DNA of 64,000 bases from Ditylenchus dipsaci (GCA_004194705.1 SADC01000021.1:1-64000), one strand, 5' to 3'. Positions 10,850 through 21,142 are shown, counted from the first letter of the stretch. Program-made: numbers and translations. The notes: generated by a model not told the origin, from the sequence alone.

Positions 10850-12397
10850 ACGCACGGGTTATGGGTAATATATCCCCAACACTTATCTCCCTATCATATA
10901 TCTCTCCAGATATACATTCCACTACTGAACCTGGTATGATCCATCGTTAAACAACCTAATTACGGCTCTAGGTAAATTCCCACTTTACAAACTGCCTCTC
11001 TACCAGTGTTTTCAAAAGTCAAGGTCAAGTTCAAGGTCAAGGTCAAGGTAAAACTTGACTTTAAAACTTCAAGGTCGTTTTTTCTCGATTTTTAGTAAGG
11101 AAAAATGGTCTGAATTTTTTTTCCTATCCCTAAAGTCAAGATTTTGCGCTGAAAAAAACGTACTTTTCAGAATAACGATATAATTTTTGCACGATGAGAT
11201 ATAGCCTAAAGTCAAGGTAAAATCACCTTGATTTTACCTTGACCTTGACTTTCGCTAAAATCAAGGTGATTTACCTTGACTTTAGGCTATATCTCTTCGT
11301 GCAAAATTATATCGTTATTCTGAAAAGTACGTTTTGTTCAGCGCAAAATCTTGACTTTAGGAGATAGGAAAAAAAATTCAGACCCATTTTCCTTACTAAA
11401 AATCGAGAAAAACGACCTTGAAGTTTTAAAGTCAAGTTTTACCTTGACCTTGACCTTGAACTTGACCTTGACTTTTGAAAACACTGCTCTCTACATATTC
11501 GCCCTCGGTAAATTCCCACGCGGTGAATCCTTTCCAAATTTTTGAGGTTACAGGTTCAAATCCTGGTGGTAGTAGACATTATTTTTTCTTGAATAACGTC
11601 ATAAAATATTTATTATAAGACCAGTAATCCTTAAGATGGGAGGACACCACCTGGTACCTGCTCTAAATCGAGATTCACCTCCAAAATCCAAAATTTTGAA
11701 TTTTAGCTAAAAGTTATTAATAATTAAATTAAAATTAATATACCCTATCCAGAATTATGTCCTGAACATGGTTGGTAATTGTTTGACTTGCAGAGACCAC
11801 AGTTCTGGAGTAGTTTCGCAATTCTGAGCAATTCTGATGTCTGGGATAAATGGATGTGCGTGGCGAATTCAGCGAAACTCAGAAGTACGCCATAAAATTG
11901 CATTTTACTAGGGATTATCGAGTGGAACTGAGGTAAGATTATAGAAAAAAATTAAAATTATATGAGTTGCTCGTAATACAAAAAGATTAATTAGAAAAAT
12001 TTGCGCAGAACCCGCGCTTCTGATAATACTACACGAACACTACATGAGCACCACTACCTAGCTAATTCCACCTGGATAGGTGCCTCTAGCCCTACTTGAG
12101 TACCATTAGGGTACCACTGCCTAAATCATACAACCTGAGCATCACTAACTGGTACCACTACCTAAAGACCTCCACTTAGGTACCACAATCGGGCTACTAC
12201 CAGCGCAGATAGTAGCAACACTACTGGGTAGCCCTGCTGACTAGCACCACCTGACACGATCTACAACCGTACAGTAGTGTTGTAAGACAACTATAAGTTA
12301 AATAAATGTGTAAAATTGGATTTGGGGAATATACGCAGGGGAAATATATGCTGGGGAGATATATGTGGGGAGATATATACCCACAACCACGCACGGG
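10850..12397. mobile_element. MULE-like element, word GGGGAGATATATG
   Basis: Element 10859-12388 is flanked by 9 bp ACGCACGGG (10850-10858 and 12389-12397). Ends read TTATGGGTAATATATCCCC and GGAGATATATACCCACAACC, with short arrays of GGGGAGATATATG-type words. The interior carries a nested hAT MITE, a B-box-like GGTTCAAATCCTGG at 11553, and a run of ACCTGGGTACCAC-type phrases (12050-12200). No coding sequence seen. It lies next to the second promoter-like repeat. Confidence 0.7.
10996..11494. mobile_element. hAT MITE with TCAAGG words
   Basis: Element 11004-11486 begins CAGTGTTTTCAAAAGTCAAGG and ends with the complement, flanked by 8 bp CTCTCTAC (10996-11003 and 11487-11494). The subterminal sequence is a TCAAGG array. 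The arms are mirrored over most of the length, with the turn near 11245. Confidence 0.8.
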
Positions 12398-12409
12398 CAT
12401 GCCCCTTTA

Positions 12410-12555
12410 AAGGAGCATGCCCGTGCTCGACACGGTGAAATTTGAATTTCCAAAAATTCAAATTATCATTTGTAATGTATTGGCTGCGTTATATCAGACG
12501 TGTGCTACGAAATTCTCACGCTTATTCTATTATCCTGCTTTGTCGCCGCCGAGAT
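12410..12555 (+). repeat. Dispersed promoter-like repeat (copy 2)
   Basis: Matches 9795-9990 from GCATGCCCGTG through GAAATTTGAATTTCC and AGACGTGTGCTACG but lacks the GCGTGAGACC segment. Also similar to the PSMB3 upstream region. Confidence 0.5.
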
Positions 12556-12574
12556 ATTAAAAAGTGGCTGTACT

Positions 12575-12980
12575 GAAAACACCCGTCAAAAACATTAAAT
12601 CTCCCGTCAAATTTTTAAAACTACTTGTTTCAGGTGTATACTGTTCATATTTTTTATTTTTGCATAAGCAAGTAGCCCTGAATCTCTAGTTCTGATAAGC
12701 TATCAACTAGGCGATACAATTTAAAAAAGTGGGAGAACAATTCATTTAAAAAAAGGTGTAGTTTGAAAAACCCAATTTTTCTCCCACTTTTTAAAATTGT
12801 ATCGACCTAGTTGATAGCTTATCAAAAACTAGAGATTCAGGGCTACATCTAATGCAAAAAAATAAAAAATTGAAAAAGTATACACTGAGAAGGAGATTTT
12901 TACAAATTTGACGGAGATTTAACGATTTTGATGGGAGATTTAATGATTTTGACGGGTTTTCGATTTGAGCCTTAAAAAGT
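12575..12980. mobile_element. Palindromic MITE, GAAAACACCCGTCAAAA ends
   Basis: Left arm from GAAAACACCCGTCAAAA; right arm ends in GACGGGTTTTCG. Inner arms share CTAGAG/TTCAGGGCTAC and GATACAATTTAAAAAGTGGGAG. The terminal sequence resembles the GAAAACACCCCTCAAAA elements at 22309 and 39459, suggesting a related family with a changed word. Confidence 0.6.
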
Positions 12981-13089
12981 ACACTACAGTGTATAATGAA
13001 TACCCTGGAGACCGGTCTTAAGCGTTCGTTATAGAGGGTATCTGTTGTAGGGCCTTTTTTAGGCGAATCCGACCAAACTAAAAAAAATC

Positions 13090-13935
13090 GGTAACAGTGA
13101 CGAATCCCCCCCACGTGGACTGATCAGACGAGGAGATAACTTCATATTCGTGTTTCTCGACCCCGATTTCATGAGAAAGCGCGCGTTTTTTTGATTTTTC
13201 GAAAAAAAAAATTTTCGATTCCACATGTGGGGGGGGGGGGGGGGGTGGTATCATGGGTTTTAGCCCAAATTTCGAAAATTCGAATTGGCGCCTTTTGAAT
13301 TTTAAAGGATTAAGGGCTGTATTGGAGAGGGAGGGAATAAAAAGGGCATTTTTATGGCGAAATGATAACAATTGTATTTCGTCGCTGTCTTACCATGTTT
13401 TTCACCTGGGCCGTGGCAAAAGAGACTCTATATGCATTTTTTGATCAAGAGTGCTTCTCGGAATCATGTCTAAGGTAAGTGAGTGCGCGCATCTCTAACT
13501 CTCAAGCCCCCTGCGCCCCTTCGGGGCGCAGGGGCTTGGGGCTTGAGTTGAGATGCGCACACACACATACCTTAGACACAAATCACTCGAAAGTGACTCT
13601 GGATGCATAAAAATGTATGCATACCAGAGTTTATTTATGCAGTAGGCCGCAGTATTCAAACTTGTTCAACATCTTTTTGTAAGTGGCCCTGTGTGATTAG
13701 TGGCCCCCTTTATTCCTTCCCTCCCAATACAGCCCTTATCCTTTTAAATTCAAAAGCGACAATTTAAATTTTCAAAATTTTGACTAAAAAACCATGATAC
13801 CCCCCCTGTGGTTCGAAAAAATTTTTTTTTTCTCAGAATCAAAAAAACGCGTGGCTTTCTCATGAAATCGGGGTCGAGAACACGAATATGAAGTTATCTC
13901 CTCCGTCTGATCAGTCCCGCGGGGCGGATTCTGAA
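13090..13935. mobile_element. Long palindrome carrying the hairpin-train unit
   Basis: Inverted arms (AGATAACTTCATATTCGTG, GACCCCGATTTCATGAGAAA, GATTAAGGGCTGTATTGG) mirror around about 13520. A poly-G tract (13229-13246) marks the left arm. The hairpin-train unit lies at the middle. No target duplication was clear. Confidence 0.6.
13395..13640 (+). ncRNA. Structured hairpin-train unit (copy 1)
   Basis: A unit of about 240 bp found five times in the window. A conserved lead-in (TTACCATGTTTTTCAC...GATCAAGAGTGCTTCTCGGAATCAT) precedes three consecutive stem-loops: stem 1 at 13468-13577 (GTCTAAGGTA pairs with TACCTTAGAC, then GCGCATCTC with GAGATGCGC, apex GCCCC/GGGGC), stem 2 at 13583-13596 (TCACT-CGAA-AGTGA) and stem 3 at 13597-13629 (CTCTGG/CCAGAG and ATGCATA/TATGCAT with one bulged A). 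Whether it is transcribed is unknown; the strand shown is a choice. It may be an ncRNA-derived repeat or simply a MITE core. Confidence 0.4.
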
Positions 13936-14272
13936 CTCAAGCCAAAAATCATTCGTTATAATAGGGAGTCCACTGTATCTGAGATTATCTGAAATGTCTT
14001 TATGAAATGTCTTCACTGTATCTGAAATCTTATTTGCTTCTATCTAGTGTTAGAGTAGGATTCATGCAAGAAACTGAGTGACAAAGTTTTAATTTTTTCA
14101 GTTCGAAGTGAAACTGCAGTGGAACCAAGAAAATTTATGTGAGCTGATCAAGAAAGCGAGAGCCAGAGAGAAGTCAAACCCAAGAACGATAACCGAAATT
14201 TTCGAACTTTTCTGCTCGGCCTCAAAAAGTTTTTCAAACTACTACTTCTCAGTAACAAAAAACTCGGAGCCG
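13936..14272. other. No supported feature
   Basis: Short coherent stretches occur after TTTTTTCAG at 14100 (for example FEVKLQWNQENL), but no family match and no following exon were found. Confidence 0.3.
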
Positions 14273-14371
14273 TACAGTCAAACCTGATACAAATTGCACC
14301 CTTGTTATGAGAGCACCTTGGTCCGTCGTGGAGGGGAGCTTTATATTAAAGTCCACTCTCAATATAAGAGT

Positions 14372-14963
14372 ACCGTATTTCCTCTAATAGCGCGCATGCT
14401 CTAATAAGCGCGCACCCCTACTTGAGGGCCTATATCTCAGCTCAGAGAATTTTATTCCAAAGCTGTTTGATACGTTTCTTAACTCCCACGAGCTCTACCG
14501 ATTCCACTTTTAAGATTTTAGTTGAGCACCCAAAAATCTCGAAATCGAGTTATAAATTAGAGCTGACGATTTGCCTTTTTGCGATGTTGCGATGCGATGT
14601 ATTTGGACTCCCTGGCTTGCGATGCGATATGCGATGTTTTGAAAAAATTTGCTGCGATGTTGCGATGCGATGTTTTAGCCCAAATTTGCTGCGTGCGATG
14701 CGATGTTGCGATGCGATACAATAGCATCGCAACATTGTTGGACTAAATAAAATTTGAAAAAGCAAGGCGAGGTCATTTCAAATTTGCGATGCGATGTGCG
14801 ATGTTTTTTGAAAGTTTGCGTGCGATGTTGCGATGCGATGTTTTTAGCCTCAAATTTGCTGCGTGCGATGCGATACATCCATCGTCGTCAGCACTATATA
14901 AATTTTCCGATTTTTGGGGTTTGAATAAAAGCGCGCCGGCGCGCTTATTAGAGGAAATACGGT
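14372..14963. mobile_element. CCGTATTT MITE with GCGCGC word
   Basis: Begins TACCGTATTTCCTCTAATAG and ends with the complement (TTAGAGGAAATACGGTA); both arms carry GCGCGC next to the end. The body includes CTATATCTCAG and TTGAGCACCCAAAAATCTCG, shared with MITEs at 32615-32878, 50378-50572 and 54180-54426. It is split by the GCGATGCGATG element. Confidence 0.7.
14551..14904. mobile_element. hAT MITE with GCGATGCGATGTT words
   Basis: Element 14559-14896 has ends AGAGCTGACG and CAGCACTA, flanked by 8 bp TATAAATT (14551-14558 and 14897-14904). Mirrored arrays of TGCGATGCGATGT make up almost the whole element. The TAGTGCTGA-type end is shared with the hAT at 52550, which has a completely different word. 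Confidence 0.7.
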
Positions 14964-15037
14964 ACCTCTTGATACAAGAGCATCTTTGATCGATCCCGAT
15001 TAGTGCTCTTTCTAAGTTCTATCCAAGTTCGACTGCA

Positions 15038-15712
15038 CCATATAGTAAAATATTAGGTTAAAATCGGCGTCGCGAACACAATCTTGACCAATACTCCTCA
15101 GAGGGGTGAATCCAACCCTTATGGTGTAGAAAGGGATAAGAGAAATAGGTTTATTTAAGCTTAAACGGGAGCAAACAAAATAATAGCTAGCTCGTAAGAA
15201 CACAATAATGATAAATGTGAAAATGGCTAATGCCATTTTCAACTACAACTACAACAATACAATACATATATCTCCGCGAGATCAGGCAATGGTGGGGCAA
15301 TTAAGCTAGGGCACATAAACAACTAGATGGTGAGAATGGTGGGTGATGACGGCCACAAACACATAGGGGCAATATGCACTAATAGAGGGATAAGCTGGCC
15401 GCTGGGAAGAGTCTGGAATGTGGTTGGTTGGGGCAAATTGCCCTTCGACCCGATCGGCTCTCCTCGGAGAGAACTAAATAAGCAACTAAATTAGCACTTA
15501 ACTCTACAATATTTCTCTGATGAACACCCTCCCCAAAATCCTGTCTTTTTCATTCATTTTTGAGTTTTTAGCACTTTTGGGGTTTTGATACCTCAGCATG
15601 CTACGTATGAAAATTTAGCTCAGTTCTCCAGCTAGATTTGGTATTTGACATGCCTTGGTGTCAATACTTAAAGGTGAGTCGAAAATGCTACAAATAACCG
15701 AAGAAAATAACG
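15038..15712. other. No supported feature
   Basis: No gene, RNA or repeat end recognised. Composition is ordinary for the window. Confidence 0.4.
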
Positions 15713-17504
15713 GATTTTTGGGCTAGGTGAAAACCTGCTTAACGAAAACCTGCTTAACGAAAACCTGCTTAACGAAAACCTGCTTAACGAAAACCTGCTA
15801 AACGAAAACCTGCTTAACGAAAACCTGCTTAACGAAAACCTGCTTAACGAAAACCTGCTTAACGAAAACCTGCTTAATCGCGCGAAATCGAATATTTTTG
15901 CTATGAAAGATAGTTATTTCATTTAAACCTTAATTTTTGGCAAGATGTGAATGAAGAATTATTGCTTTGCAAGTAATTTTGTGTGCGAATGCTAAACACA
16001 TATCGTACGGAAATTTGTATAGACGGGACTTTCAGGCAAGAATTTCAGATTGTTTTTGTACTGGTAAACATAGAAATTTCAAAAGTATTTTAGACAGCTC
16101 CAAAAGCCTTTGCACAGCTGTGGAATGTAGCAGTTATAGTAGAAAGGACAGCTATCCCTTGTGCCTATGTTTAACAACTGCAATGAATAACTTATTTACT
16201 CAACTATTATTACTCCTTGAAGGATGTGCTAGAGCCAACTGGTCTCCCACAATAGTAATTCTGACTTTGAGTTAGCAGCTTTGAATGGAGTTATGTCGCA
16301 GCTGCCAGAGAACACATATTATGGTGGCTGCTTATTTCACTTGGCTCACAATGTATTTGGAAAAATACAGGCAGTCCCAGCATTGTTGAATGCTTATAAC
16401 ACTAGTGAAAAATCTCGAGAAGACATGAAGTCATTGTACGCGCTGGCATTTCTGCCTATTAACTTAGTGTATGTTGGGTTTTTGTACTTGTTGAAGAAGC
16501 TGATTCTGATGATGAAGGATGGATAGGTAGGTGAATAATTAAAGATATTACAAAAACACACATAGTTTGAGATATTTTGCGCTATTTTTTCCACACTTAC
16601 ATTGGTTTCACTATGTTTCAAATGCAAACATAGTTTTTATGGTGTTGGTGAAGAAGGAGACAGTAAGTTTTTTGAAAAGCTTTACATCAGTAGAAAATAG
16701 CAAGCTTGTTCAGCTTATGTGAGAGACTACTTTTTCCACGTCGACTAATTAAGGCTCGGTACAGCATTGATTTTTGGAATGTGCAAAGCCGCACTACAAC
16801 TGAACTCAGCCGGACAAACAATTCGCTAGAATCATGGCACCGAGTCTGGAATAATTCACTTGAAAAAAACCCACAAATGAGTAAGCTTGTGAAACGAATG
16901 AATCAAGAAGATGAATTGTGGGAAGCCGAATTAATGAGTATGAAGCGGCTCCAACCGTCGAACAACACTTTCTAAAGGTCACGTATTGACACCAACAAAG
17001 ACGAAAATCTGAATTTATTGTGCAATAATTTCTGCAATAGAGACACTAATTCTTTAACAAAAGAAGATTTGTTAATTATCTGAAAAAAATTTCAAGATTT
17101 CTTAAATGTATATCTGTAAACGTAAAGTGAAAAAGTAAATAAAAGTAACTGAGAATAAACTATTTTAATCCGTAATCTCCAAAAAAAGTTACTGAAAGTT
17201 TCTATTTATCAGGATTTTAAATGTGTATGCTTGCCTAAAATAAATAATTATGATGTGAAAAATGATAATAACTATAAGTTAAACGGACAACATCAGTTAA
17301 GAGAATAAAAAATTAAGGTTTAAATGAAATAACCTATCTTTCATAGCAAAAATATTCGATTTCGCGCGATTAAGCAGGTTTTCGTTAAGCAGGTTTTCGT
17401 TAAGCAGGTTTTCGTTAAGCAGGTTTTCGTTAAGCAGGTTTTCGTTAAGCAGGTTTTCGTTAAGCAGGTTTTCGTTAAGCAGGTTTTCACCTAGCCGATT
17501 TTTG
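15713..17504 (+). mobile_element. MULE with 15-bp CTTAACGAAAACCTG arrays
   Basis: Element 15721-17496 (1776 bp) is flanked by 8 bp GATTTTTG (15713-15720 and 17497-17504). Ends read GGCTAGGTGAAAACC and its complement. The left array has about ten and the right about nine copies of the 15 bp word CTTAACGAAAACCTG, followed by a shared inner arm (GCGCGAAATCGAATATTTT, AGATAGGTTATTTCATTTAAACC). It encodes a broken MULE transposase. A second copy lies at 29500-31541. Confidence 0.9.
15960..16975 (+). pseudogene. MULE transposase (decayed)
   Basis: Cut-and-paste transposase of the Mutator superfamily. Three frame-shifted blocks appear in family order: a YPLCLCL-like stretch then NWSP (about 16240) as expected before the second catalytic Asp; GGCLFHLAHNVFGKIQ and LYALAFLPINLVYVGFLYLL (16328-16495), matching the C-x2-H block and the ALAFVP segment; then IDFWNVQSRTT, RTNNSLESWHRVWNNSLEKN (16765-16875), the hallmark C-terminal block. 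No FLYWCH finger or first catalytic Asp block is evident, so it is short. The stops and shifts indicate an inactive copy. Confidence 0.8.
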
Positions 17505-17794
17505 TGAGGACGTTTATAAGAAAACGTACGGTATAATGTGTTGAATACTGTTGTATTTCTCCTGTTCGACCATCGAACACATTCGCATATCTCAACTTAC
17601 ATATCGAAAAAGACAGCAGGACTTTGTCTGTGACAGGCGACATAGTGTCTTTGGTAACCCCTAACTCGTTCTAAATCATTTCCACAAATGCTTCATTTTA
17701 GAATTTGATAGCGTTGGTATCCTGCTATCCGTTCTTATCTTATTGGCTAACTTATTGGCAGCTTAACTCATGCTGTGTCTGGCATATCCAAACA
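17505..17794. other. No supported feature
   Basis: Unique-looking sequence between a MULE and a MITE. No coding or RNA signal. Confidence 0.4.
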
Positions 17795-18200
17795 ATGGTG
17801 CATGGTCAGTTCGAAACGGTTTTTTTCAAAAATTTCATACTTTTCAAACAAAAGTTTTTATTTCAGCAAAAATGTTTTCTGACGTCCCCTAGTTAACGAA
17901 ATTTTCTCAGGAATCCAAATAAGAAAACAGAATTTCAAAAAAGTGCTTGTGAGTTGAGATATGACTTGAAGTTGGAGTGCCAATATGCCACCTTTTCAAC
18001 TTTGGGTCATATCTCAGCACACAAGCATTTTTTGAAATTCTGTTTTATACGGATTTCTGAGGAAATTTCGGCAACTAAGGGATGTCAGAAAAACTTTTTT
18101 TCTGAAATAAGAACTTTTGTTTAAAAAAGTATGAAAAGTTTTGAAAAAACCGTTTCGAACTGACCATTTCGAACTGACACCGTTCCGAACTGACCTAGCC
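17795..18200. mobile_element. Palindromic MITE, GGTCAGTTCG ends
   Basis: Left GGTCAGTTCGAAACGGTTTTTT and right arm AAAAAACCGTTTCGAACTGACC, with repeated GAACTGACC words at the right end. Arms meet near 17990 (TCATATCTCAGCAC). A diverged relative lies at 57505-57890 with ends GGTCAGTTAGCGATGG. Confidence 0.7.
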
Positions 18201-18361
18201 CCCAAACAATGGGTAGCACTATTAAAATTTTTTCAAGCGCACACAAACTATGACAATTCACAAATCAGGAAGTTTTGTTACAAAGGAGCAAGCAACAACT
18301 TTATTCCACCAATCAGATAATAACAACAGAAAATTTCAAACACATTGTCTTTATAGTGCTT

Positions 18362-19107
18362 TTAGTCCTGTCGAGTCTTGATTGTCTTCACGTTGACTTT
18401 GTCCTTGGTGATTGTGTAGATGACGGCACCCCAACCGGAACATATGTTGCGATCCAAAGCCGACAGAAGAACCTGAGAAGTGGCTTCGAACAGCTCATCC
18501 GGATTCATGCCTTTATGCCAGAAAGCTAAAATAAATAAAATGCTTGTACATGTCTCAAAAAAATACCTTCAGCAATCGCGAGACAAGATTCGGCAGCAGT
18601 ACCCGTCGCAAGGAAGTCCTCTGGCGAGATTCGCAACCGATCGAGTCCATAGAAGAGATGAAAGGTTTGTTCGTGACGGGATCCAGACCAGCGATCAATG
18701 GCTCGACGAAGAAAGAGCCAAAACGACGGCTATAGAGCAAATTGGAAAGCAATGTAGAGACCACCTGAAAACAGTTGAGTTTAGATGAATGAACACTACA
18801 AATGACCTGAGGCTTGATTCTGCGATTCTCATTTAGCTCATAGAGGCTTTTCTGCACAATGACTTTGTCGAGGACAGTTTTCGCATCAGAGTGGAAACCC
18901 GTCAGGCCAAGATAGATCTTGTCATCGATTTTATGCACCTTAGTGAGACGAAAGTCACACACGGAAGTATAAAAATTATCTCACCTTCTTCACATTGGTC
19001 GCAACCGTAAGCATTTGTTCACCAAGTCGAAGATCACTTCCAATGCAAACACATTCCTGTCCTGTCATGGCCACAAGAGTCCCACCGTTGTACGACATAA
19101 TAGACAT
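18362..19107 (-). CDS. PSMB3: Proteasome subunit beta type-3
   Basis: Non-catalytic beta-3 subunit of the 20S proteasome core in nucleus and cytosol. Four minus-strand exons: 19107-18985, 18938-18807, 18764-18567 and 18525-18362, with introns of 46, 42 and 41 nt. It starts MSIMSYNGG at 19107, the conserved beta-3 start without a propeptide, and ends KTIKTRQD at 18362, giving about 205 residues, the usual length. Conserved segments include RRFGSFFVEPLIAGLDP, KPFISSMDSIGCE, GTAAESCLAIAE and SGWGAVIYTI. One base is missing near 18628 (before PEDFLATG), which breaks the frame; everything else is intact, so a sequencing indel is likely. The upstream sequence matches a dispersed repeat. Confidence 0.93.
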
Positions 19108-19144
19108 CTTGAACGCTTTTGAGAGTCTTTCAGAAAATCTAAAA

Positions 19145-19320
19145 TAATTTAGATAAGCGAAAGCATGACCACGAAATTCTGGAAAATGGACAAAAATATA
19201 TAAAATTCGCATGAGGATTGCGTAGCACACGTCTAATATACCGCAGTCAATACAATAGAAATGAAAATTTAAATTTGATTTTTTTCGGTCTCACGCATTA
19301 AAGTGGTCTCAGCCTTTTGG
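19145..19320 (-). promoter_or_regulatory. PSMB3 upstream region shared with dispersed repeat
   Basis: Read on the minus strand, CCAAAAGGCTGAGACCAC, TTTAATGCGTGAGACC, TTTCTATTGTATTGAC and AGACGTGTGCTACG occur in the same order as at 9827-9960 and partly at 12446-12550. It ends about 40-200 bp before the PSMB3 start codon, where a promoter is expected. No TATA box is evident. The role is inferred from position only. Confidence 0.45.
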
Positions 19321-19338
19321 AAATTTGTACCCCGTTGC

Positions 19339-20501
19339 GGGGTACATGACACTTCTGTCCCGGACATTTCTATCCCGACACTTCTGTCCCGACAGTTCTG
19401 TCCCAGACAGTTCTGTCCCGGACATTTCGTCCCGACACTTCTGTCCCATTTTGAAATTTACTTATAATTTGCATATTATCCGAAATTTAAGTTTAAAAGC
19501 TGCATAAAATATAAAGAATAATCAACCGAGGATTTTTTTATTGTGAGTACAACAACGTTACAATAAGAAACTAGAAAAGCGCCGGCTGCATTCGCGGCAT
19601 CTCCACTCACTAAATCCGGACTTTAAGGTTGCATAAAAGCTTTTCTTACTACCAGGGTTGTTAACGCCAAAAAAATTTTGAAGCCTTCATCTTCAATCCT
19701 CAATAAAAAAAATTTTCTCCTTTATCCTCAATCCTCATCCTCAATAAAAAAAAATTCTCCTTCATCCTCAATCCTCCTCCTCAATAAAAAAATTCTCCTT
19801 CATCCTCATCTTCAATAAAATCGAAAAATAATGAATACATTCACTTCAATAAATTTGATTGAAGATCTTCAATCCTCAATAAAAAAAAATTTCTCCTTTA
19901 TCCTTGATCTTCAATAAAATCGAATAATAATGAAGATCTTCATCCTCAATGAAGATCTTCATTGAAGGTTAACAACCCTGCTTACTACCATTGCCTAAGT
20001 AATACTATCTAGGTATCACTGAATAAGTACCACTATCTGAGTACAACACCTGGGTACCCTCGCTCGAACACTCCTTCTAGTTCTCCTTTCTAGTTTCCCC
20101 TTCTAGTACCTCCTCCTAAGGACCACTCCTTGCGTTTACCACCTCGTTACCTCCATCTTGATTACTTCTCATGGATATTCTTCCACGGGTACACCCAACT
20201 GGGTGCCCTTTCCTAAATATCACCACGCAGTTACCTCATTTTGGACTTTCAGCCAAATCTGAAATTTCGGATTCTAGAATTGGATGCCCATTTAGGGAGG
20301 TACCAGGTGGTTCCCCACCCACCCTGAGGTCTAAAAGTCTTGTAAAAACTAGTTTATGATCACAGTTGCACGGGCGCCGGGGGTCACATGCGTCAGATAT
20401 TAAGGGTCACATGCTTTGAAAGCTTAAAATTATAGCGGCACAAAATTGTCGGCACAAAATTGACGGCACAAAATTGACGGTACAAAATTGTCATGTACCC
20501 C
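19339..20501. mobile_element. Element with different word arrays at each end
   Basis: Short inverted ends GGGGTACATGACA (19339) and TGTCATGTACCCC (to 20501). The left end is followed by about seven CACTTCTGTCCCGGA-type words (19350-19446), the right end by four GGCACAAAATTGWC words (20433-20490). Unlike other elements here the two arrays differ. The interior has a hAT MITE and phrases such as AGGTACCACT. Part of the right end recurs in the opposite orientation at 25515-25590. Confidence 0.5.
19645..19988. mobile_element. hAT MITE with CTTCAATCCTCAATAAAA words
   Basis: Element 19653-19980 begins CAGGGTTGTTAACG and ends GTTAACAACCCTG, flanked by 8 bp CTTACTAC (19645-19652 and 19981-19988). The interior is an array of TCCTCAATAAAAAAAATTCTCC-like words, with the inverted portion short and located mostly at the ends. 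Confidence 0.75.
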
Positions 20502-20604
20502 CTTTAAGCGTAAATATCGACGGCAGTGTTGTCCATTTGGCTCGCGCGAGCCAAACGAAAGACCTAAAATCGCATGTCCAAAACACAAGAGGATATTGGC
20601 TGTG

Positions 20605-21008
20605 ACTATAGTCGAGTTGACCCCTCAACTTTTTAGGGGTCAACTTTTGTTAAAATTACTAAAATATCAACTTTTTCATGAAAAAGTACCAAATCTGATA
20701 TTTTCGACCCCCAGTCAATTTTTTGAGCTCTACAAGATGGCTTTAACAGATATTTGAAATTCTGTTTCTACAAAATTTTGAAAAATGTTGACCCCAAGTT
20801 GACCCTAGTTGACCCCTCAACTTTTTTATCCTCAGATTTTTCTGCGTCTAATTTCTATAAATCAGTCGGAAAAACTGCCTATATTTTCGTGTAGGGCTCA
20901 AAAAGTTGCCCTAGGGTCATAAATATCAAAATAAAAAAAATATAAAGATAAATATTGATATTTTTTAATTCAAGAAAAAGTTGACCCTAAAAGTTGACCC
21001 CGACTATG
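20605..21008. mobile_element. MITE with GTTGACCCC words
   Basis: Left ATAGTCGAGTTGACCCCTC and right AAGTTGACCCCGACTAT are inverted ends; inner arms contain several AGTTGACCCC words and TTGATATTTT. Probably a Tc1-type MITE, since TA lies at both borders. Confidence 0.6.
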
Positions 21009-21142
21009 GTTACGGCCATTAGAAGTTATCGCCATGGCACAGCCCCCTGCTCCGGGCGGGGCGCTCCAGGGCGGTGTGTGTAGCAGTTCCAGAGACTTTT
21101 TAAAGCCGTCATTATGCTGCTACACTATTAACTTAATTTCTT

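Larger units (their letters stand above)
14274..15036. mobile_element. Tc1/mariner-like MITE hosting two younger insertions
   Basis: Ends read TACAGTCAAACCTGATAC and GTTCGACTGCA with inner GAGAGCACCTTGG/GATACAAGAGCATC. It is interrupted at about 14372 by a TACCGTATTT MITE. The CAGTCRA...TYGACTG ends resemble other TA-inserted MITEs at 37742 and 47478. Confidence 0.5.

Noticed and set aside
13441..13480. U2 snRNA 5' end (CTTCTCGG...CTAAG...AAGTG)
   Set aside because: Only scattered matches; the branch-site recognition region and Sm site of U2 are missing.
13461..13482. Spliced-leader RNA (TCTAAG|GTAAGTGAG donor)
   Set aside because: No cap-proximal promoter or Sm site could be shown, copy 4 lacks the donor, and pairing in stem 1 explains the conservation. 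Kept only as a possible structured RNA.
14422..14989. Open frames over the GCGATGCGATG array
   Set aside because: Repeat-driven frames on both strands without protein-like character.
15721..15880. CRISPR-like array
   Set aside because: The repeats are back to back without spacers, mirrored at the other end of a transposon, in a eukaryotic setting with spliced genes.
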